The notes below the pieces were generated by a model. It had not been told where the DNA came from. It saw only the letters and a list, made by a program, of their open reading frames with translations, and did not search any database. Positions 52,759 through 62,077 of a stretch of 64,000 bases of DNA are shown here, piece by piece (position 1 is the first letter of the stretch; every line of letters starts with the position of its first letter). The position numbers and the translations under genes are program-made. Origin of the DNA: Phaeobacter italicus (GTDB taxonomy: Bacteria; Pseudomonadota; Alphaproteobacteria; Rhodobacterales; Rhodobacteraceae); the NCBI RefSeq assembly GCF_001258055.1, contig NZ_CVRM01000001.1:62001-126000 (forward strand), in the 5' to 3' direction.

Positions 52759-53994
52759 ATGTCTATCACGAAACTGTCCATGATCAGCGCGACCGCTGTC
52801 TTCATGGGAACAACTGCTTATGCCGGTTGCGGCATCTCCAGCGGGAACGTCAGCATTCTGGGCAACGAGTTTGCCGCCATTCAGGCCGTTGCCGAGGGCG
52901 CCAAGCAATGCGCAGGCGATGGTGTGACCGTTGAAAGCAACCTGAACAAGGACTACCGCGAATTGCAGGTTGCCGCCCTGACGGCGAACCCCGCCCAATA
53001 CACCGCAGTCACCACCACCAACGCCGCGATCGTGCCGCTGCTGGGTGATGACCTGATCCGCCCGTTGGACGATCTGATCGCAAAGCACGGCCAGAACCTC
53101 AGCAAGAACCAGATGATCACCGTTGACGGCAAGGTGATGGCGGTTGCCTTCATGGCCAATGCCCAGCACCTGTTTGTCCGCAAGGACGTTCTGGAAGCCG
53201 CAGGCGTGGACGTGCCAACAACCTACGAAGAGGTGATCGCAGCCGGCAAAGCGATCAAGGACGCTGGCCTGATGGAGCACCCCTTTGCCACCACCAGCAA
53301 GACCGGTTGGAACCTGGGCGAAGAGTTCGTGAACATGTATCTGGGCTTTGGCGGGGAGTTCTTCAAACCCGGCACAGCTGAACCCAACATCAACAACGAA
53401 GCCGGTATTGCAGCGCTCAATACGCTGAAATCGCTGACGGAACTGTCCAATCCCGACTATCTGACCTTTGATTCCAATGCGGTTCAGGCCTCTTGGGAGG
53501 CAGGCGAAATCGCCATGGCGCATCTGTGGGGGTCTCGCGGGACCGGCCTTTTGGACAATGAAGGCTCCACCGAAGAGATCGTCAGCAACACGCTCCTCGT
53601 GTCCTCGCCCACTGTCGGCGGCGGTGACATTCCGGCATCGACCCTGTGGTGGGACGGCTTTGCCATTGCCAGCAACATCAGCGACGAAGACGCCGAGGCC
53701 AGCTTTCTTGCGATGCTGAACGGCATCAGCCCCGCGGTTGTGAAGGCCAATAATGACGCGGCTGTCTGGCTGGTGGAAGGCTATGAACCCTCCCCTGCAT
53801 CTGCTGGCGTGTTCGCAACGGCAGCGGGCAAGACCAAGCCCTATCCGATGATCCCGTTCATGGGCCTGATGCACACCGCACTGGGCGCAGAGCTGACCGA
53901 GTTCCTGCAAGGCTCCGAGAGCGCAGAGCAGGCGCTGGCAGACACCGAAGCGGCCTATATCTCAGCAGCCAAGGAAAAAGGCTTCCTGAACTAA
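52759..53994 (+). CDS. ABC transporter extracellular solute-binding protein (family 1)
   Basis: A 411-residue periplasmic protein. A Sec signal (MSITKLSMISATAVFMGTTAYAG) is cleaved near residue 22. The mature part has the two-lobe SBP_bac_1 fold (PAQYTAVTTTNAAIVPLLGDDLIRPLDDLIAKHG; EAGEIAMAHLWGSRG). Hinge and ligand residues WWDGFAI and aromatic positions suggest a sugar or polyol-like ligand, but specificity cannot be read. AGGGAGA lies before the ATG; a 77-nt gap follows the ATPase gene. Confidence 0.9.
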   Translation: MSITKLSMISATAVFMGTTAYAGCGISSGNVSILGNEFAAIQAVAEGAKQCAGDGVTVESNLNKDYRELQVAALTANPAQYTAVTTTNAAIVPLLGDDLIRPLDDLIAKHGQNLSKNQMITVDGKVMAVAFMANAQHLFVRKDVLEAAGVDVPTTYEEVIAAGKAIKDAGLMEHPFATTSKTGWNLGEEFVNMYLGFGGEFFKPGTAEPNINNEAGIAALNTLKSLTELSNPDYLTFDSNAVQASWEAGEIAMAHLWGSRGTGLLDNEGSTEEIVSNTLLVSSPTVGGGDIPASTLWWDGFAIASNISDEDAEASFLAMLNGISPAVVKANNDAAVWLVEGYEPSPASAGVFATAAGKTKPYPMIPFMGLMHTALGAELTEFLQGSESAEQALADTEAAYISAAKEKGFLN

Positions 53995-54067
53995 GCGAAG
54001 CCCCAGTCTGGGCAGGGCCGGTTCCGGCTGGCTCTGCCCCTCATGAAAGCGAACGGGACGATCCGAG

Positions 54068-55096
54068 ATGCGCCATAAAACGTTCTTTTGGTTTATTCTG
54101 CCCAGCCTGGCAGCGATGATCCTTTTCATTGCACTGCCGCTTGTGTCGGTTGTTGTCCAATCTCTCCATATCGAACACGAGCAGGTGATCGTGACGACAG
54201 AAAACTGTGGTCCGTTTGGCTGCACAGAGGAAAGTTCCGTCGATACAGAAGCCACCGCCCAATTGCGGGCGGAGCAGCCGCTGGGGCGCTTTGCAGGTCT
54301 CAGCACCTATTTCGACCGTGGCCATCTGGCGACAGCAGAGGTCGCCGAAGCCTGGCGCACCCAGGACAGTTTCGGCGGTTTCCTGTCCGAACTTTACAAC
54401 CTGCCATTTTACAAGGCGCTTGCCTTTACGCTGACCTATACGTTCCTCGTCACCCCATTGGTCATTGTCCTGGGGCTGTTGATCGCACTTGGCGTGAACC
54501 GGCTCAAACCGGTGTTGAAGGGGCCGACAATCTTTGTCTCGCTGCTGCCAATGATCATCACACCGCTGATCGGTTCCTTGATCCTGTTCTGGATGATCGA
54601 CGCCCAGGGTGTGATCGGCAAGACCCTGCAATGGCTGTTTGACGACCCAGAGCTATCGCTCAAGGCCTCTCCCACGCTGACCTGGATCACGTTGATGATC
54701 TATGGCGTCTGGAGCTCTGCGCCCTTTGCCTTTGTGGTGTTTTACGCCGGGCTTCAGACCGTGAACACCGACTCTCTTGAGGCGGCGATGATTGACGGGG
54801 CAACCCGCTGGCAACAGATCCGCTATGTGGTGATCCCACATCTGATGCCGCTGGTGGTGTTCATTTCCCTGATCCAGCTGATGGACAATTTTCGGGTCTT
54901 TGAACCAATCGTCGGCTTCTCGGCACAGGCCAATGCCACCTCGCTCTCCTACATCATCTTTGCTGACATGCGCAGCGATATCACCCGCTTCAATTCTGCT
55001 GCCGCGACCTCGGTACTGACGGTCATCGGCGTTGCAATCCTTCTTGCACCGGTGCTGCTGCGCACCTGGCGCGACTTCAAAGGAAAGGCTGCCTGA
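54068..55096 (+). CDS. CUT1 ABC transporter permease 1 with large periplasmic loop
   Basis: A 342-residue permease of the MalF type. After helix 1 (about 8-28) there is an unusually long hydrophilic loop (about 35-110) with a Cys pair in ENCGPFGCTEES, likely disulfide-bonded in the periplasm. The EAA coupling loop is EAAMIDGATRWQQIRYVVIPHL near residue 237. It ends 1 nt into the next permease. The P2-like loop may help dock the binding protein, as in MalF. Confidence 0.9.
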   Translation: MRHKTFFWFILPSLAAMILFIALPLVSVVVQSLHIEHEQVIVTTENCGPFGCTEESSVDTEATAQLRAEQPLGRFAGLSTYFDRGHLATAEVAEAWRTQDSFGGFLSELYNLPFYKALAFTLTYTFLVTPLVIVLGLLIALGVNRLKPVLKGPTIFVSLLPMIITPLIGSLILFWMIDAQGVIGKTLQWLFDDPELSLKASPTLTWITLMIYGVWSSAPFAFVVFYAGLQTVNTDSLEAAMIDGATRWQQIRYVVIPHLMPLVVFISLIQLMDNFRVFEPIVGFSAQANATSLSYIIFADMRSDITRFNSAAATSVLTVIGVAILLAPVLLRTWRDFKGKAA

Positions 55097-55977
55097 TGTC
55101 TTCTCCCGCCAACCGCTCGTCCCGCTCGGTCGTTCTGATCTCCTCCGCCTTTGTGCTGGTTTGGGTTGTGATCGCTTCCTTCCCCTTCATCTGGACGCTT
55201 TGGGGCTCGTTCAAGGTTCAGGCCGATTTCTTTTCCAAAGCAGATTGGCGATATGCCCTGTGGGGCACCCGCACGCTGATCGAAACCGGCGGCACCTTTA
55301 CCGGGGCAGGTTACGAAGGCGCCTGGATCCAGGAAGAGTTCTGGAGGGCCGCAATCAACACGATGATCGTGGTCTTCTTTACTGTCGTGATCTCCCTCAC
55401 ACTTGGCACGTTGGGCGGCTATGCGCTGGCGCGCTCGGGGCACAAATACGCCTTCTGGCTGCTGATGATTGCCCTGATCTTTCGCGCGATGCCGCATATC
55501 ACGCTGGTGTCGGGTTACCTGCTGCCGTTCTTTGAATGGAACCTGTGGGGCCATCTTCCGACCTCGATCATCGTATTGGTCGCGATCAACCAGCCCTTCA
55601 CGCTTTGGATGCTGCACTCATTCTTCCTGAACATCCCCAAGGATCTTGACGAAAGCGCCAAGGTGGATGGCTGCACCCAGTTCCAGGCATTTCGACACGT
55701 GATCATTCCGGTGATGTGGCCGGGCGTCATCACCACAGGGCTGTTCTCCTTCCTGCTGGCCTACAACGATTTTGCCGTGACCTCGATGCTGCTGAGTGAA
55801 GAGAACCGTACGATGGTGCCAGCCATTGCAGGCTTTCTCGGCTCTACCCTGGAAGAGGGCAATGTGATGTTTGCCGTCGCCGCTGTTGTCTCTGCGACTG
55901 CGCCACTGTTCGTGCTGGTGATGTTTTTCCAGCGTCAGATTGTAAGCGGCCTGACCGCAGGCGCGGTAAAGGGATGA
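55096..55977 (+). CDS. CUT1 ABC transporter permease 2
   Basis: A 293-residue permease of the MalG type with six membrane helices. The EAA loop is ESAKVDGCTQFQAFRHVIIPVMWPGV near residue 183. The first helix is VLISSAFVLVWVVIASFPFIWTLWGSFK. The start overlaps the previous stop (TGATG). It completes the importer with the three genes upstream. Confidence 0.92.
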   Translation: MSSPANRSSRSVVLISSAFVLVWVVIASFPFIWTLWGSFKVQADFFSKADWRYALWGTRTLIETGGTFTGAGYEGAWIQEEFWRAAINTMIVVFFTVVISLTLGTLGGYALARSGHKYAFWLLMIALIFRAMPHITLVSGYLLPFFEWNLWGHLPTSIIVLVAINQPFTLWMLHSFFLNIPKDLDESAKVDGCTQFQAFRHVIIPVMWPGVITTGLFSFLLAYNDFAVTSMLLSEENRTMVPAIAGFLGSTLEEGNVMFAVAAVVSATAPLFVLVMFFQRQIVSGLTAGAVKG

Positions 55978-56107
55978 GCGCGAATTTCAGATCCGGCGCC
56001 ATGTCCCGACATCCGGCGCTCAACAGAATGCCACGGGACTATCTGCTGCACGGGGCGTCCTCTCCCCTTCGCAGATAGACCCTTGGCAAACTGAAAGGAC
56101 CAGACAC

Positions 56108-56644
56108 ATGAAAGGTTCCCGCCCCGAACAGGCCGTTCTCAGCCGAGACACGGACATGAGCAAAACCGAAGAGACCCGTGCCGTCATCGAAGGCATGGTG
56201 GACGGTTTGAACGACCACCGCATCAACGACATCGGCGAGTTTTTCGCCGAGGGGTTTCGTTGGAAGGGCAACCAGGGTTGCGGCACCAAGACCGGGTTGA
56301 AGGAATTCCAGGACAACTGGCAACGCCCATTTCAGGCCGCGTTTTCCGACAAGGTCTGCATCGACGAGGCCCGGCTTTACATGGGTGAATGGGCCGCCGC
56401 CTTTGGCCGCCAGGAAGCAACCCATAGCGGCACGTTCCTTGGTATCGCGCCCACCGGCAAGCGGGTCGAGATCCGCTACATGGACTTCTGGAAGGTCGTC
56501 GATGGCAAAATCGTGGACAACTGGGTGAATGTCGATTTCGCCCATGTGGCCGCCCAGCTCGGCGTTGACCTGTTCAACGGCGAAGGCTGGGAAGCATTTG
56601 ATCGTGGCGACAAAGAACCGCCGCGACCCGACAACAAAGGATAA
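56108..56644 (+). CDS. SnoaL-like (NTF2-fold) protein, single-domain form
   Basis: A 178-residue protein with one SnoaL domain: [84 protein letters not shown]. The SnoaL-type ester-cyclase motif G-x-A-P-TG-K-x-(V/I) is present. The C-terminus has [21 protein letters not shown], the same end motif as the double-domain sisters. Could be a dehydratase, isomerase or cyclase. AAAGGA precedes ATG 56108; an internal ATG 16 codons later is less well placed. It starts the second set of the rightward arm and is 5 nt from the HisD-like gene. Confidence 0.82.
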   Translation: MKGSRPEQAVLSRDTDMSKTEETRAVIEGMVDGLNDHRINDIGEFFAEGFRWKGNQGCGTKTGLKEFQDNWQRPFQAAFSDKVCIDEARLYMGEWAAAFGRQEATHSGTFLGIAPTGKRVEIRYMDFWKVVDGKIVDNWVNVDFAHVAAQLGVDLFNGEGWEAFDRGDKEPPRPDNKG

Positions 56645-56649
56645 AGACT

Positions 56650-57981
56650 ATGGCGATTGCTTATCTCAAACGCGGCAAGCCCGAAGCAGATCGGGCCGAA
56701 GATGACGCCAAAACCGCAGCTGTCGTCGCGACAACGCTGAAAGATATCGAGTCCCGCGGTGACGCTGCCGTGCGGGAACTGGCGTGCAAATTCGACAACT
56801 ATGACCGCGACAGCTACCGGCTGAGTGATGCGGAGATCGAAGCCATTATTGCCAAGGTTTCCCCGCGCGAGATGGCGGATATCAAATTCGCCCAGGAGCA
56901 GGTCACCAAATTTGCGCAGGCCCAGCGAGATTCGATGCTGGATATCGAGGTCGAAACCATGCCGGGGGTTATCCTGGGGCACAAGAACATCCCCGTTCAG
57001 TCGGTTGGGTGCTATGTGCCAGGGGGCAAATTCCCGATGGTGGCCTCTGCGCATATGTCCGTCGCAACGGCCAAGGTTGCTGGTGTTCCGCGTATTGTGG
57101 CCTGCACCCCGCCCTTCAACGGAGAGCCGAACCCGGCCGTGATCGCGGCAATGCACCTGGGTGGCGCAGATGAGATTTACGTTCTGGGTGGTATTCAGGC
57201 AGTCGGCGCAATGGCCATCGGCACCGAGAGCATCGCGCCTGTGCATCTGCTGGTTGGCCCCGGCAACGCCTTTGTCGCAGAAGCCAAACGCCAGCTGTTC
57301 GGCCGCGTCGGGATCGACCTGTTTGCAGGCCCCACCGAAACCATGGTGATCGCAGATGAAACTGCGGCGGACGCCGAACTCTGCGCGACTGATCTTCTTG
57401 GGCAGGCCGAACATGGCTACAACAGCCCCTGCGTGCTGCTGACCAACTCGCGCAAACTGGCCGAAGACACGCTGACGGAAATCGACCGCATTCTCGATAT
57501 CCTGCCCACCGCCGACACCGCGCGGGTCAGCTGGCAGGACTATGGTGAAGTCATCGTCTGCGACACCTACGAGGAAATGCTGCAGGTGGCGGATGATATC
57601 GCCTCTGAACATGTGCAGGTCATGACCGATCGCGATGACTGGTTCCTTGACAACATGACCTGCTATGGCGCGCTGTTCCTCGGACCGCGTACCAATGTGG
57701 CAAATGGCGACAAGGTCATCGGCACCAACCACACGCTGCCCACCAAAAAGGCGGGGCGCTACACCGGTGGTCTCTGGGTTGGCAAGTTCCTCAAGACCCA
57801 TTCCTATCAAAAGGTCACAACCGACGAAGCGGCAACGCTGATTGGTGAGTACGGTTCGCGTCTGTGCATGCTCGAAGGGTTCGTTGGCCACGCCGAGCAA
57901 TGCAACATTCGCGTGCGTCGCTATGGCGGCATCAATGTCCCCTATGGCGAGGGTGCAGCCTACCGCGACGCGGCAGAGTAA
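56650..57981 (+). CDS. histidinol dehydrogenase family enzyme, HpsN-like polyol/sulfopropanediol dehydrogenase subgroup
   Basis: A 443-residue NAD+- and zinc-dependent dehydrogenase. Zinc ligands Gln252, His255 (GQAEHG), Asp354 and His414, and catalytic Glu320-His321 (SEHVQ), are all kept. The stretch [25 protein letters not shown] is characteristic of HpsN-type proteins, which oxidise a terminal alcohol through aldehyde to acid (four electrons), and not of HisD. No his genes are nearby. It probably oxidises a primary alcohol of the imported compound. The substrate need not be a sulfonate because hpsO/hpsP partners are absent. Confidence 0.88.
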   Translation: MAIAYLKRGKPEADRAEDDAKTAAVVATTLKDIESRGDAAVRELACKFDNYDRDSYRLSDAEIEAIIAKVSPREMADIKFAQEQVTKFAQAQRDSMLDIEVETMPGVILGHKNIPVQSVGCYVPGGKFPMVASAHMSVATAKVAGVPRIVACTPPFNGEPNPAVIAAMHLGGADEIYVLGGIQAVGAMAIGTESIAPVHLLVGPGNAFVAEAKRQLFGRVGIDLFAGPTETMVIADETAADAELCATDLLGQAEHGYNSPCVLLTNSRKLAEDTLTEIDRILDILPTADTARVSWQDYGEVIVCDTYEEMLQVADDIASEHVQVMTDRDDWFLDNMTCYGALFLGPRTNVANGDKVIGTNHTLPTKKAGRYTGGLWVGKFLKTHSYQKVTTDEAATLIGEYGSRLCMLEGFVGHAEQCNIRVRRYGGINVPYGEGAAYRDAAE

Positions 57982-58079
57982 GCCGCAATGAACGACCGGC
58001 CCAGGCGTCAAATCTCCCCTGATGCCAGGGCCCCTGCCCTCGCCTATCTGGCGGGGGCACCAGAACAAGAAAAGACGAC

Positions 58080-59141
58080 ATGACACAGCACCCGGATCTG
58101 CCCTCGGCCCACAAGGCCCGTCTCGCGCCCCTGTTCAGCGCGATGCGCGATTTCGCCGAGGCGCCGGTTCGCGCAGCCCTGGCAGAAAGTTTCGCGCCGG
58201 ATGCCGCCATTCACCTGTGCCACCCCCTTGGGGATTTGACCGGGCCAGAGGCTCTGTTTCAAGTCGCCTATGCGCCATTGCTTGCAGCCTTTCCTGATCT
58301 GGAGCGCCGCGACTGGATCGTGATGGCGGGCGAAACCGAGGCGGGGCATCAATGGCTGGGAACTGGTGGGCATTATGTCGGCAGTTTTGCTGCGCCTTGG
58401 CTCGACATTCCTGCGACGGGTCATCTGGCGCATATGCGATATCACGAATTCTACCGGCTGGTAGACGGTCTGATCGTCGAGATGCAGGCGATCTGGGACA
58501 TTCCCGAGCTGATGATGCAGGCAGGTGCCTGGCCGCTCGCCCCGTCGCTGGGACGAGAGATGTTCGTGCCCGGCCCCGCCACGCAAGACGGGTTCGTGCC
58601 GGGGCCATGGGACCGGGAGCAGGCACAGGCCGCCTGTGCGCATGTTGTCGATATGCTTGCCCATCTCACCCGCCACCCGGCGCAGGGCGGGCCGGAAGTG
58701 ATGGAACTGGAACGGTTTTGGCATCCCCGTTTCAACTGGTACGGACCCGCAGGCATCGGCTCCGCCCGCGGCGTCTTTGGCTTTCGCAACTGGCACCAGA
58801 TCCCGTTCCTCAGCGCCATGCCGGACCGGGGCGCCAAGGACGAGGCGCTGGATTTCCACTTCTTCGGAGATGGGCCCTATGCTGCTGTCACCGGCTGGCC
58901 CAACATGCGCCAGAGCATCACCGCAGGCGGCTGGCTTGGGATCGCACCGAGCGGAACGCAAATCGATCTGCGCAGCCTTGATTTCTGGCGCATGGAAAAT
59001 GGTCTCATCCGCGAGAACTGGGTGCTGGTTGACCTTCTGGATGTCTACGCGCAGCTTGGCGTTGACGTGTTTGCGCGGCTGCGTGAATTCAACAAAGCCC
59101 GACACCTTGGCCCCATTTCACTGACCGGAGACCCCTCGTGA
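58080..59141 (+). CDS. SnoaL-like (NTF2-fold) protein, double-domain form 2
   Basis: A 353-residue protein with two SnoaL halves: residues 15-150 (MRDFAEAPVRAALAESFAPDAAIHLCHPLGDLTG, then GTGGHYVGSFAAPWLDIPATGHLAHMRYHEFYRLVDGLIVEMQ) and 190-353 (RFWHPRFNWYGPAGIGSARG; ENWVLVDLLDVYAQLGVDVFARLRE). Matching segments WYGPAGIG here and WWGPEGIG in the protein at 50491 show the two are paralogues. Its stop overlaps the SDR gene by 4 nt. The biochemical role is unknown. Confidence 0.78.
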   Translation: MTQHPDLPSAHKARLAPLFSAMRDFAEAPVRAALAESFAPDAAIHLCHPLGDLTGPEALFQVAYAPLLAAFPDLERRDWIVMAGETEAGHQWLGTGGHYVGSFAAPWLDIPATGHLAHMRYHEFYRLVDGLIVEMQAIWDIPELMMQAGAWPLAPSLGREMFVPGPATQDGFVPGPWDREQAQAACAHVVDMLAHLTRHPAQGGPEVMELERFWHPRFNWYGPAGIGSARGVFGFRNWHQIPFLSAMPDRGAKDEALDFHFFGDGPYAAVTGWPNMRQSITAGGWLGIAPSGTQIDLRSLDFWRMENGLIRENWVLVDLLDVYAQLGVDVFARLREFNKARHLGPISLTGDPS

Positions 59142-59914
59142 CATTACCCCGCACCCCTTCCTTTCGTCTTGATGGCAAACGCGCGCTGGTCACGGGGGCC
59201 AGCTCTGGCATCGGGCGCGCCTGCGCCGTCGCACTGGCCGAAGCCGGAGCGCAAGTTACTTTGGCTGCCCGGCGACCAGAGCCGCTGCAGCAGTTGATGG
59301 ACGAAATGCAGGCAGCCGGATTGGCGGCAGATACGATGGTTCTGGATGTCGCCGACACCGAAGCCATGCAGGCGTCCATCGCCGCCAGGACGGCCAGCGA
59401 CGGCCCGTTTGATGTCCTGGTGAACTCAGCCGGGCTTGCCCGTCATAGCGCTGCGATTGAAACAACAGCTGCGGATTTCGATGCGGTCGTATCGCTGAAC
59501 CTCAAGGGGGCCTATTTCCTGACACAGGCCGTAGCCAAGGCGCTTATGGATGCGGGCAAACCCGGCTCATTGATCAATATCAGCAGCCAGATGGCCAAGG
59601 TCGGCGGCATTGATCGCGCCGTCTACTCTGCAACCAAACACGCGGTAGAAGGCTTTACCAAGTCGATGGCCATTGAATGGGGCAAAGCCGGCATCCGCAT
59701 AAACACGATCTGTCCGACCTTCATTCTGACACCGCTGACCCAATCCACATTCGACAACCCCGACCGCCGCGCCTGGATCGAAGACAAGATCAAACTGGGC
59801 CGTGTAGGCGAAGTCGAGGACATGATGGGCGGTGTTGTGTTTCTGGCCTCGGATGCCTCCGCGCTCGTCACCGGGTCGGCCTTGATGATTGACGGAGGGT
59901 GGACCGCAGAATGA
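59138..59914 (+). CDS. short-chain dehydrogenase/reductase
   Basis: A 258-residue classical SDR. Cofactor motif TGASSGIGRA near residue 18, then NSAGLA, catalytic Ser in NISSQMAKVG, and YSATKHAVEGFTKSMA with Tyr and Lys. The C-terminal GSALMIDGGWTAE is typical. It likely oxidises a secondary alcohol of a sugar-like substrate. It is coupled at both ends by 4-nt overlaps to the SnoaL gene and to the LacI regulator. Confidence 0.92.
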   Translation: MTLPRTPSFRLDGKRALVTGASSGIGRACAVALAEAGAQVTLAARRPEPLQQLMDEMQAAGLAADTMVLDVADTEAMQASIAARTASDGPFDVLVNSAGLARHSAAIETTAADFDAVVSLNLKGAYFLTQAVAKALMDAGKPGSLINISSQMAKVGGIDRAVYSATKHAVEGFTKSMAIEWGKAGIRINTICPTFILTPLTQSTFDNPDRRAWIEDKIKLGRVGEVEDMMGGVVFLASDASALVTGSALMIDGGWTAE

Positions 59915-60942
59915 CCGCAGCCAAGGTAACATCTGCCGACGTCGCCCGCCTTGCCGGTGTTTCGCAATCCGCCGTCAGCCGGGTGTTCACCCCCGGTGCA
60001 TCCGCGTCCAAGAAAACCGTCGAGAAGGTGCGCGCAGCGGCCGACCAGCTGGGCTACCGGCCGAATTCTCTGGCGCGCGCAATGGTGTCCGGACGCTCAC
60101 GTATCATCGGGCTGGTCGTTGCCTATCTTGAAAACCACTTCTACCCCGAGGCCCTGGAAAAGCTGTCCAATGCGTTGCAGGCACGCGGCTATCACGTCCT
60201 GATGTTCATGGCGCCCAACACCACCGACAGCATTGATGAGGTCATCGAAGAAATCCTTGATTATCAGGTGGATGGCATCATCGCGGCATCGGTTGCCATG
60301 TCTTCGGAACTGTCGGCGCGCTGCCGTGCAGCCGGTGTGCCCATGGTCCTGTTCAACCGTTCGCAAGATGACCCGGACATGTCTGCCGTGACCTCTGACA
60401 ATCACTCTGGCGGGCGCAAGGTGGCCGACTTTCTGTTGGCCGGAGGGCATCGCAAGATCGGCTATATTGCAGGTTGGGAAGGGGCATCGACCCAGCGCGA
60501 CCGCGAAACGGGCTTCTGCGAGCGTCTGGCCGAGGACGGCCTGAGCCTCCATGCCCGCGGTGTTGGCAATTTTCAGATGGACACAGCCGCCGCCGCCGCC
60601 CGTGCCATGTTTGCAAACGACCCGCCTGACGCGGTGTTCGTGGCCAACGACCACATGGCCTTTGCCGTGATGGACGTTCTGCGTTCGGAACTGGGGCTGT
60701 CCGTACCGGGTGATGTATCAGTTGTCGGCTATGACGACGTGCCAACCGCCGCATGGCCCGCTTATTCCCTCACCACCGTCCGTCAGCCCGCCAACCGCAT
60801 GGTGGCCTCGACCGTTGATATTCTGCTCGAAGAAATCGAAGGCGGCCCACAAGGCGCGCGCAGAGTGGAGATTGACGGACCTCTCATTACTCGCGGCTCG
60901 GCCCGCGTTCCTGAAGGATGGACCAAAAATGAAGGGCTTTGA
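59911..60942 (+). CDS. LacI family transcriptional regulator
   Basis: A 343-residue repressor. Helix-turn-helix TSADVARLAGVSQSAVSRVFTPGASASKKTVEKV with hinge GYRPNSLARAMVSGRS (residues 6-60), then a periplasmic-binding-like effector domain (VVAYLENHFYPEALEKLSNALQARGYHVLMF; FVANDHMAFAVMDVLRSELGLSVPGDVSVVGYDD). ATG 59911 overlaps the SDR stop; GGAGGG is upstream. The only LacI-type palindromes I find in the cluster are the pair at 51528 and 51580, so it should control both arms from there. Confidence 0.93.
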   Translation: MTAAKVTSADVARLAGVSQSAVSRVFTPGASASKKTVEKVRAAADQLGYRPNSLARAMVSGRSRIIGLVVAYLENHFYPEALEKLSNALQARGYHVLMFMAPNTTDSIDEVIEEILDYQVDGIIAASVAMSSELSARCRAAGVPMVLFNRSQDDPDMSAVTSDNHSGGRKVADFLLAGGHRKIGYIAGWEGASTQRDRETGFCERLAEDGLSLHARGVGNFQMDTAAAAARAMFANDPPDAVFVANDHMAFAVMDVLRSELGLSVPGDVSVVGYDDVPTAAWPAYSLTTVRQPANRMVASTVDILLEEIEGGPQGARRVEIDGPLITRGSARVPEGWTKNEGL

Positions 60943-61918
60943 CCCAAAATTCCGCGACTTTCCTGACTATATCGTCGGTATTACCAAGGAGATCTGGGAA
61001 GACCGCGGCATCGCAACGCTGCATGACTATTATTCGCCCGACATTGTGGTGCGGATGCCCGGTTCCGTGTCGACCGGCAACCAGGGCGTTATCGGCGCGA
61101 CCATGGCAACCCTTGCCGAATTTCCCGACCGAACCCTTCTGGGCGAGGATGTGATCTGGTCAGGAACACCCGAGGACGGCATGCTGTCGAGCCACCGAAT
61201 CCTGTCGACCGCGACCCATCTGGGCGACGGCCTGTTCGGCAAGGCAACCGGGGCAAAGCTGACCTACAGGATCCTTGCGGACTGCCACGCCAGAAACAAT
61301 GCCATCGACGATGAATGGCTGATCCGGGATAACGGCGCCGTTGTGCGCCAGATAGGCTGGGAGCCCGAAGCCTTTGCCCGCGACCTGATTGCGCGCGAAG
61401 GGGGGCCGGATGCTTGCGTGAAACCGCTGACACCGGCCAATGATCTGGCCGGACCCTACAAGGGATCGGGCAATGACAATCCTTGGGGGCAACGCCATGC
61501 GGACCTTCTGACCCGCATGATGGGCGCCGATATGGCCGCGATCGAGGCCGAGTATGACCGTGCCGTTCAGACGGAATACCCGGGCGGGCGCACCGGCCAC
61601 AGCTTTGATCCGGTTGATCGGTTCTGGATGTCGCTGCGCGCGTCCCTGCCCTCTGCCACATTCACCATTCATCACCAGATCGGCCGGGACGATCCCAACA
61701 TGCCACCGCGTTCTGCCATCCGCTGGAGCCTGCAGGGCAAACACGACGGCTGGGGGGCACTTGGTGCGCCAAGTGGTGCGGATCTCTACGTACTGGGGAT
61801 CAGCCACGCTGAATGGGGCGAACTGATCGGCGGCGACATCAAGTTGCGCCGCGAATGGACGCTGTTTGATGAAACCGCCGTCTGGAAGCAGATCCTGCTA
61901 CATACCGGCGATCTCTGA
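60929..61918 (+). CDS. SnoaL-like (NTF2-fold) protein, double-domain form 3
   Basis: A 329-residue protein with two SnoaL-like halves: residues 18-160 (KEIWEDRGIATLHDYYSPDIVVRMPGSVSTGNQGVIGATMATLAEFPDR, ester-cyclase-like) and 195-329 (THHQIGRDDP..., SAIRWSLQGKHDGWGALGAPSGADLYVLGISHAEWG). The end motif differs from the sisters (REWTLFDETAVWKQIL). ATG 60929 lies 14 nt inside the LacI gene. The first half resembles SnoaL polyketide cyclases most closely. The substrate is not known. Confidence 0.78.
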   Translation: MKGFDPKFRDFPDYIVGITKEIWEDRGIATLHDYYSPDIVVRMPGSVSTGNQGVIGATMATLAEFPDRTLLGEDVIWSGTPEDGMLSSHRILSTATHLGDGLFGKATGAKLTYRILADCHARNNAIDDEWLIRDNGAVVRQIGWEPEAFARDLIAREGGPDACVKPLTPANDLAGPYKGSGNDNPWGQRHADLLTRMMGADMAAIEAEYDRAVQTEYPGGRTGHSFDPVDRFWMSLRASLPSATFTIHHQIGRDDPNMPPRSAIRWSLQGKHDGWGALGAPSGADLYVLGISHAEWGELIGGDIKLRREWTLFDETAVWKQILLHTGDL

Positions 61919-62077
61919 CATGGCGCCGGTCGCATCATATCTGGACGCATCAGAGCGCACCCGGCGGTTTCACTGCCACCGCGCCTCGTTGCGGGCGAAA
62001 CGACTGAACAACCGCCCCCCGGCGGCTTGGGCTAGTCCGTTTCCACCCTCACAGCATTCAGATTTGAAAGAAAAACC
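61919..62077. other. 159-nt intercistronic gap
   Basis: No gene, terminator with T-tract or LacI-type palindrome is seen between the third double-domain SnoaL gene and the bicupin gene. AAAGAAA is the only weak ribosome binding site. Confidence 0.5.

Noticed and set aside
51629-55977. Assignment of the ABC importer to glycerol-3-phosphate (ugp)
   Set aside because: The ATPase is UgpC-like only at family level; no phosphodiesterase or glycerol gene is linked, and specificity cannot be read from sequence.
56650-57981. Annotation as hisD for histidine biosynthesis
   Set aside because: There are no his neighbours; the segment around residues 357-382 is HpsN-like, and the gene sits in a catabolic operon.
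56476-58086. Long leftward open frame opposite the HpsN-like gene
   Set aside because: Antisense shadow with no ribosome binding site or domain features.
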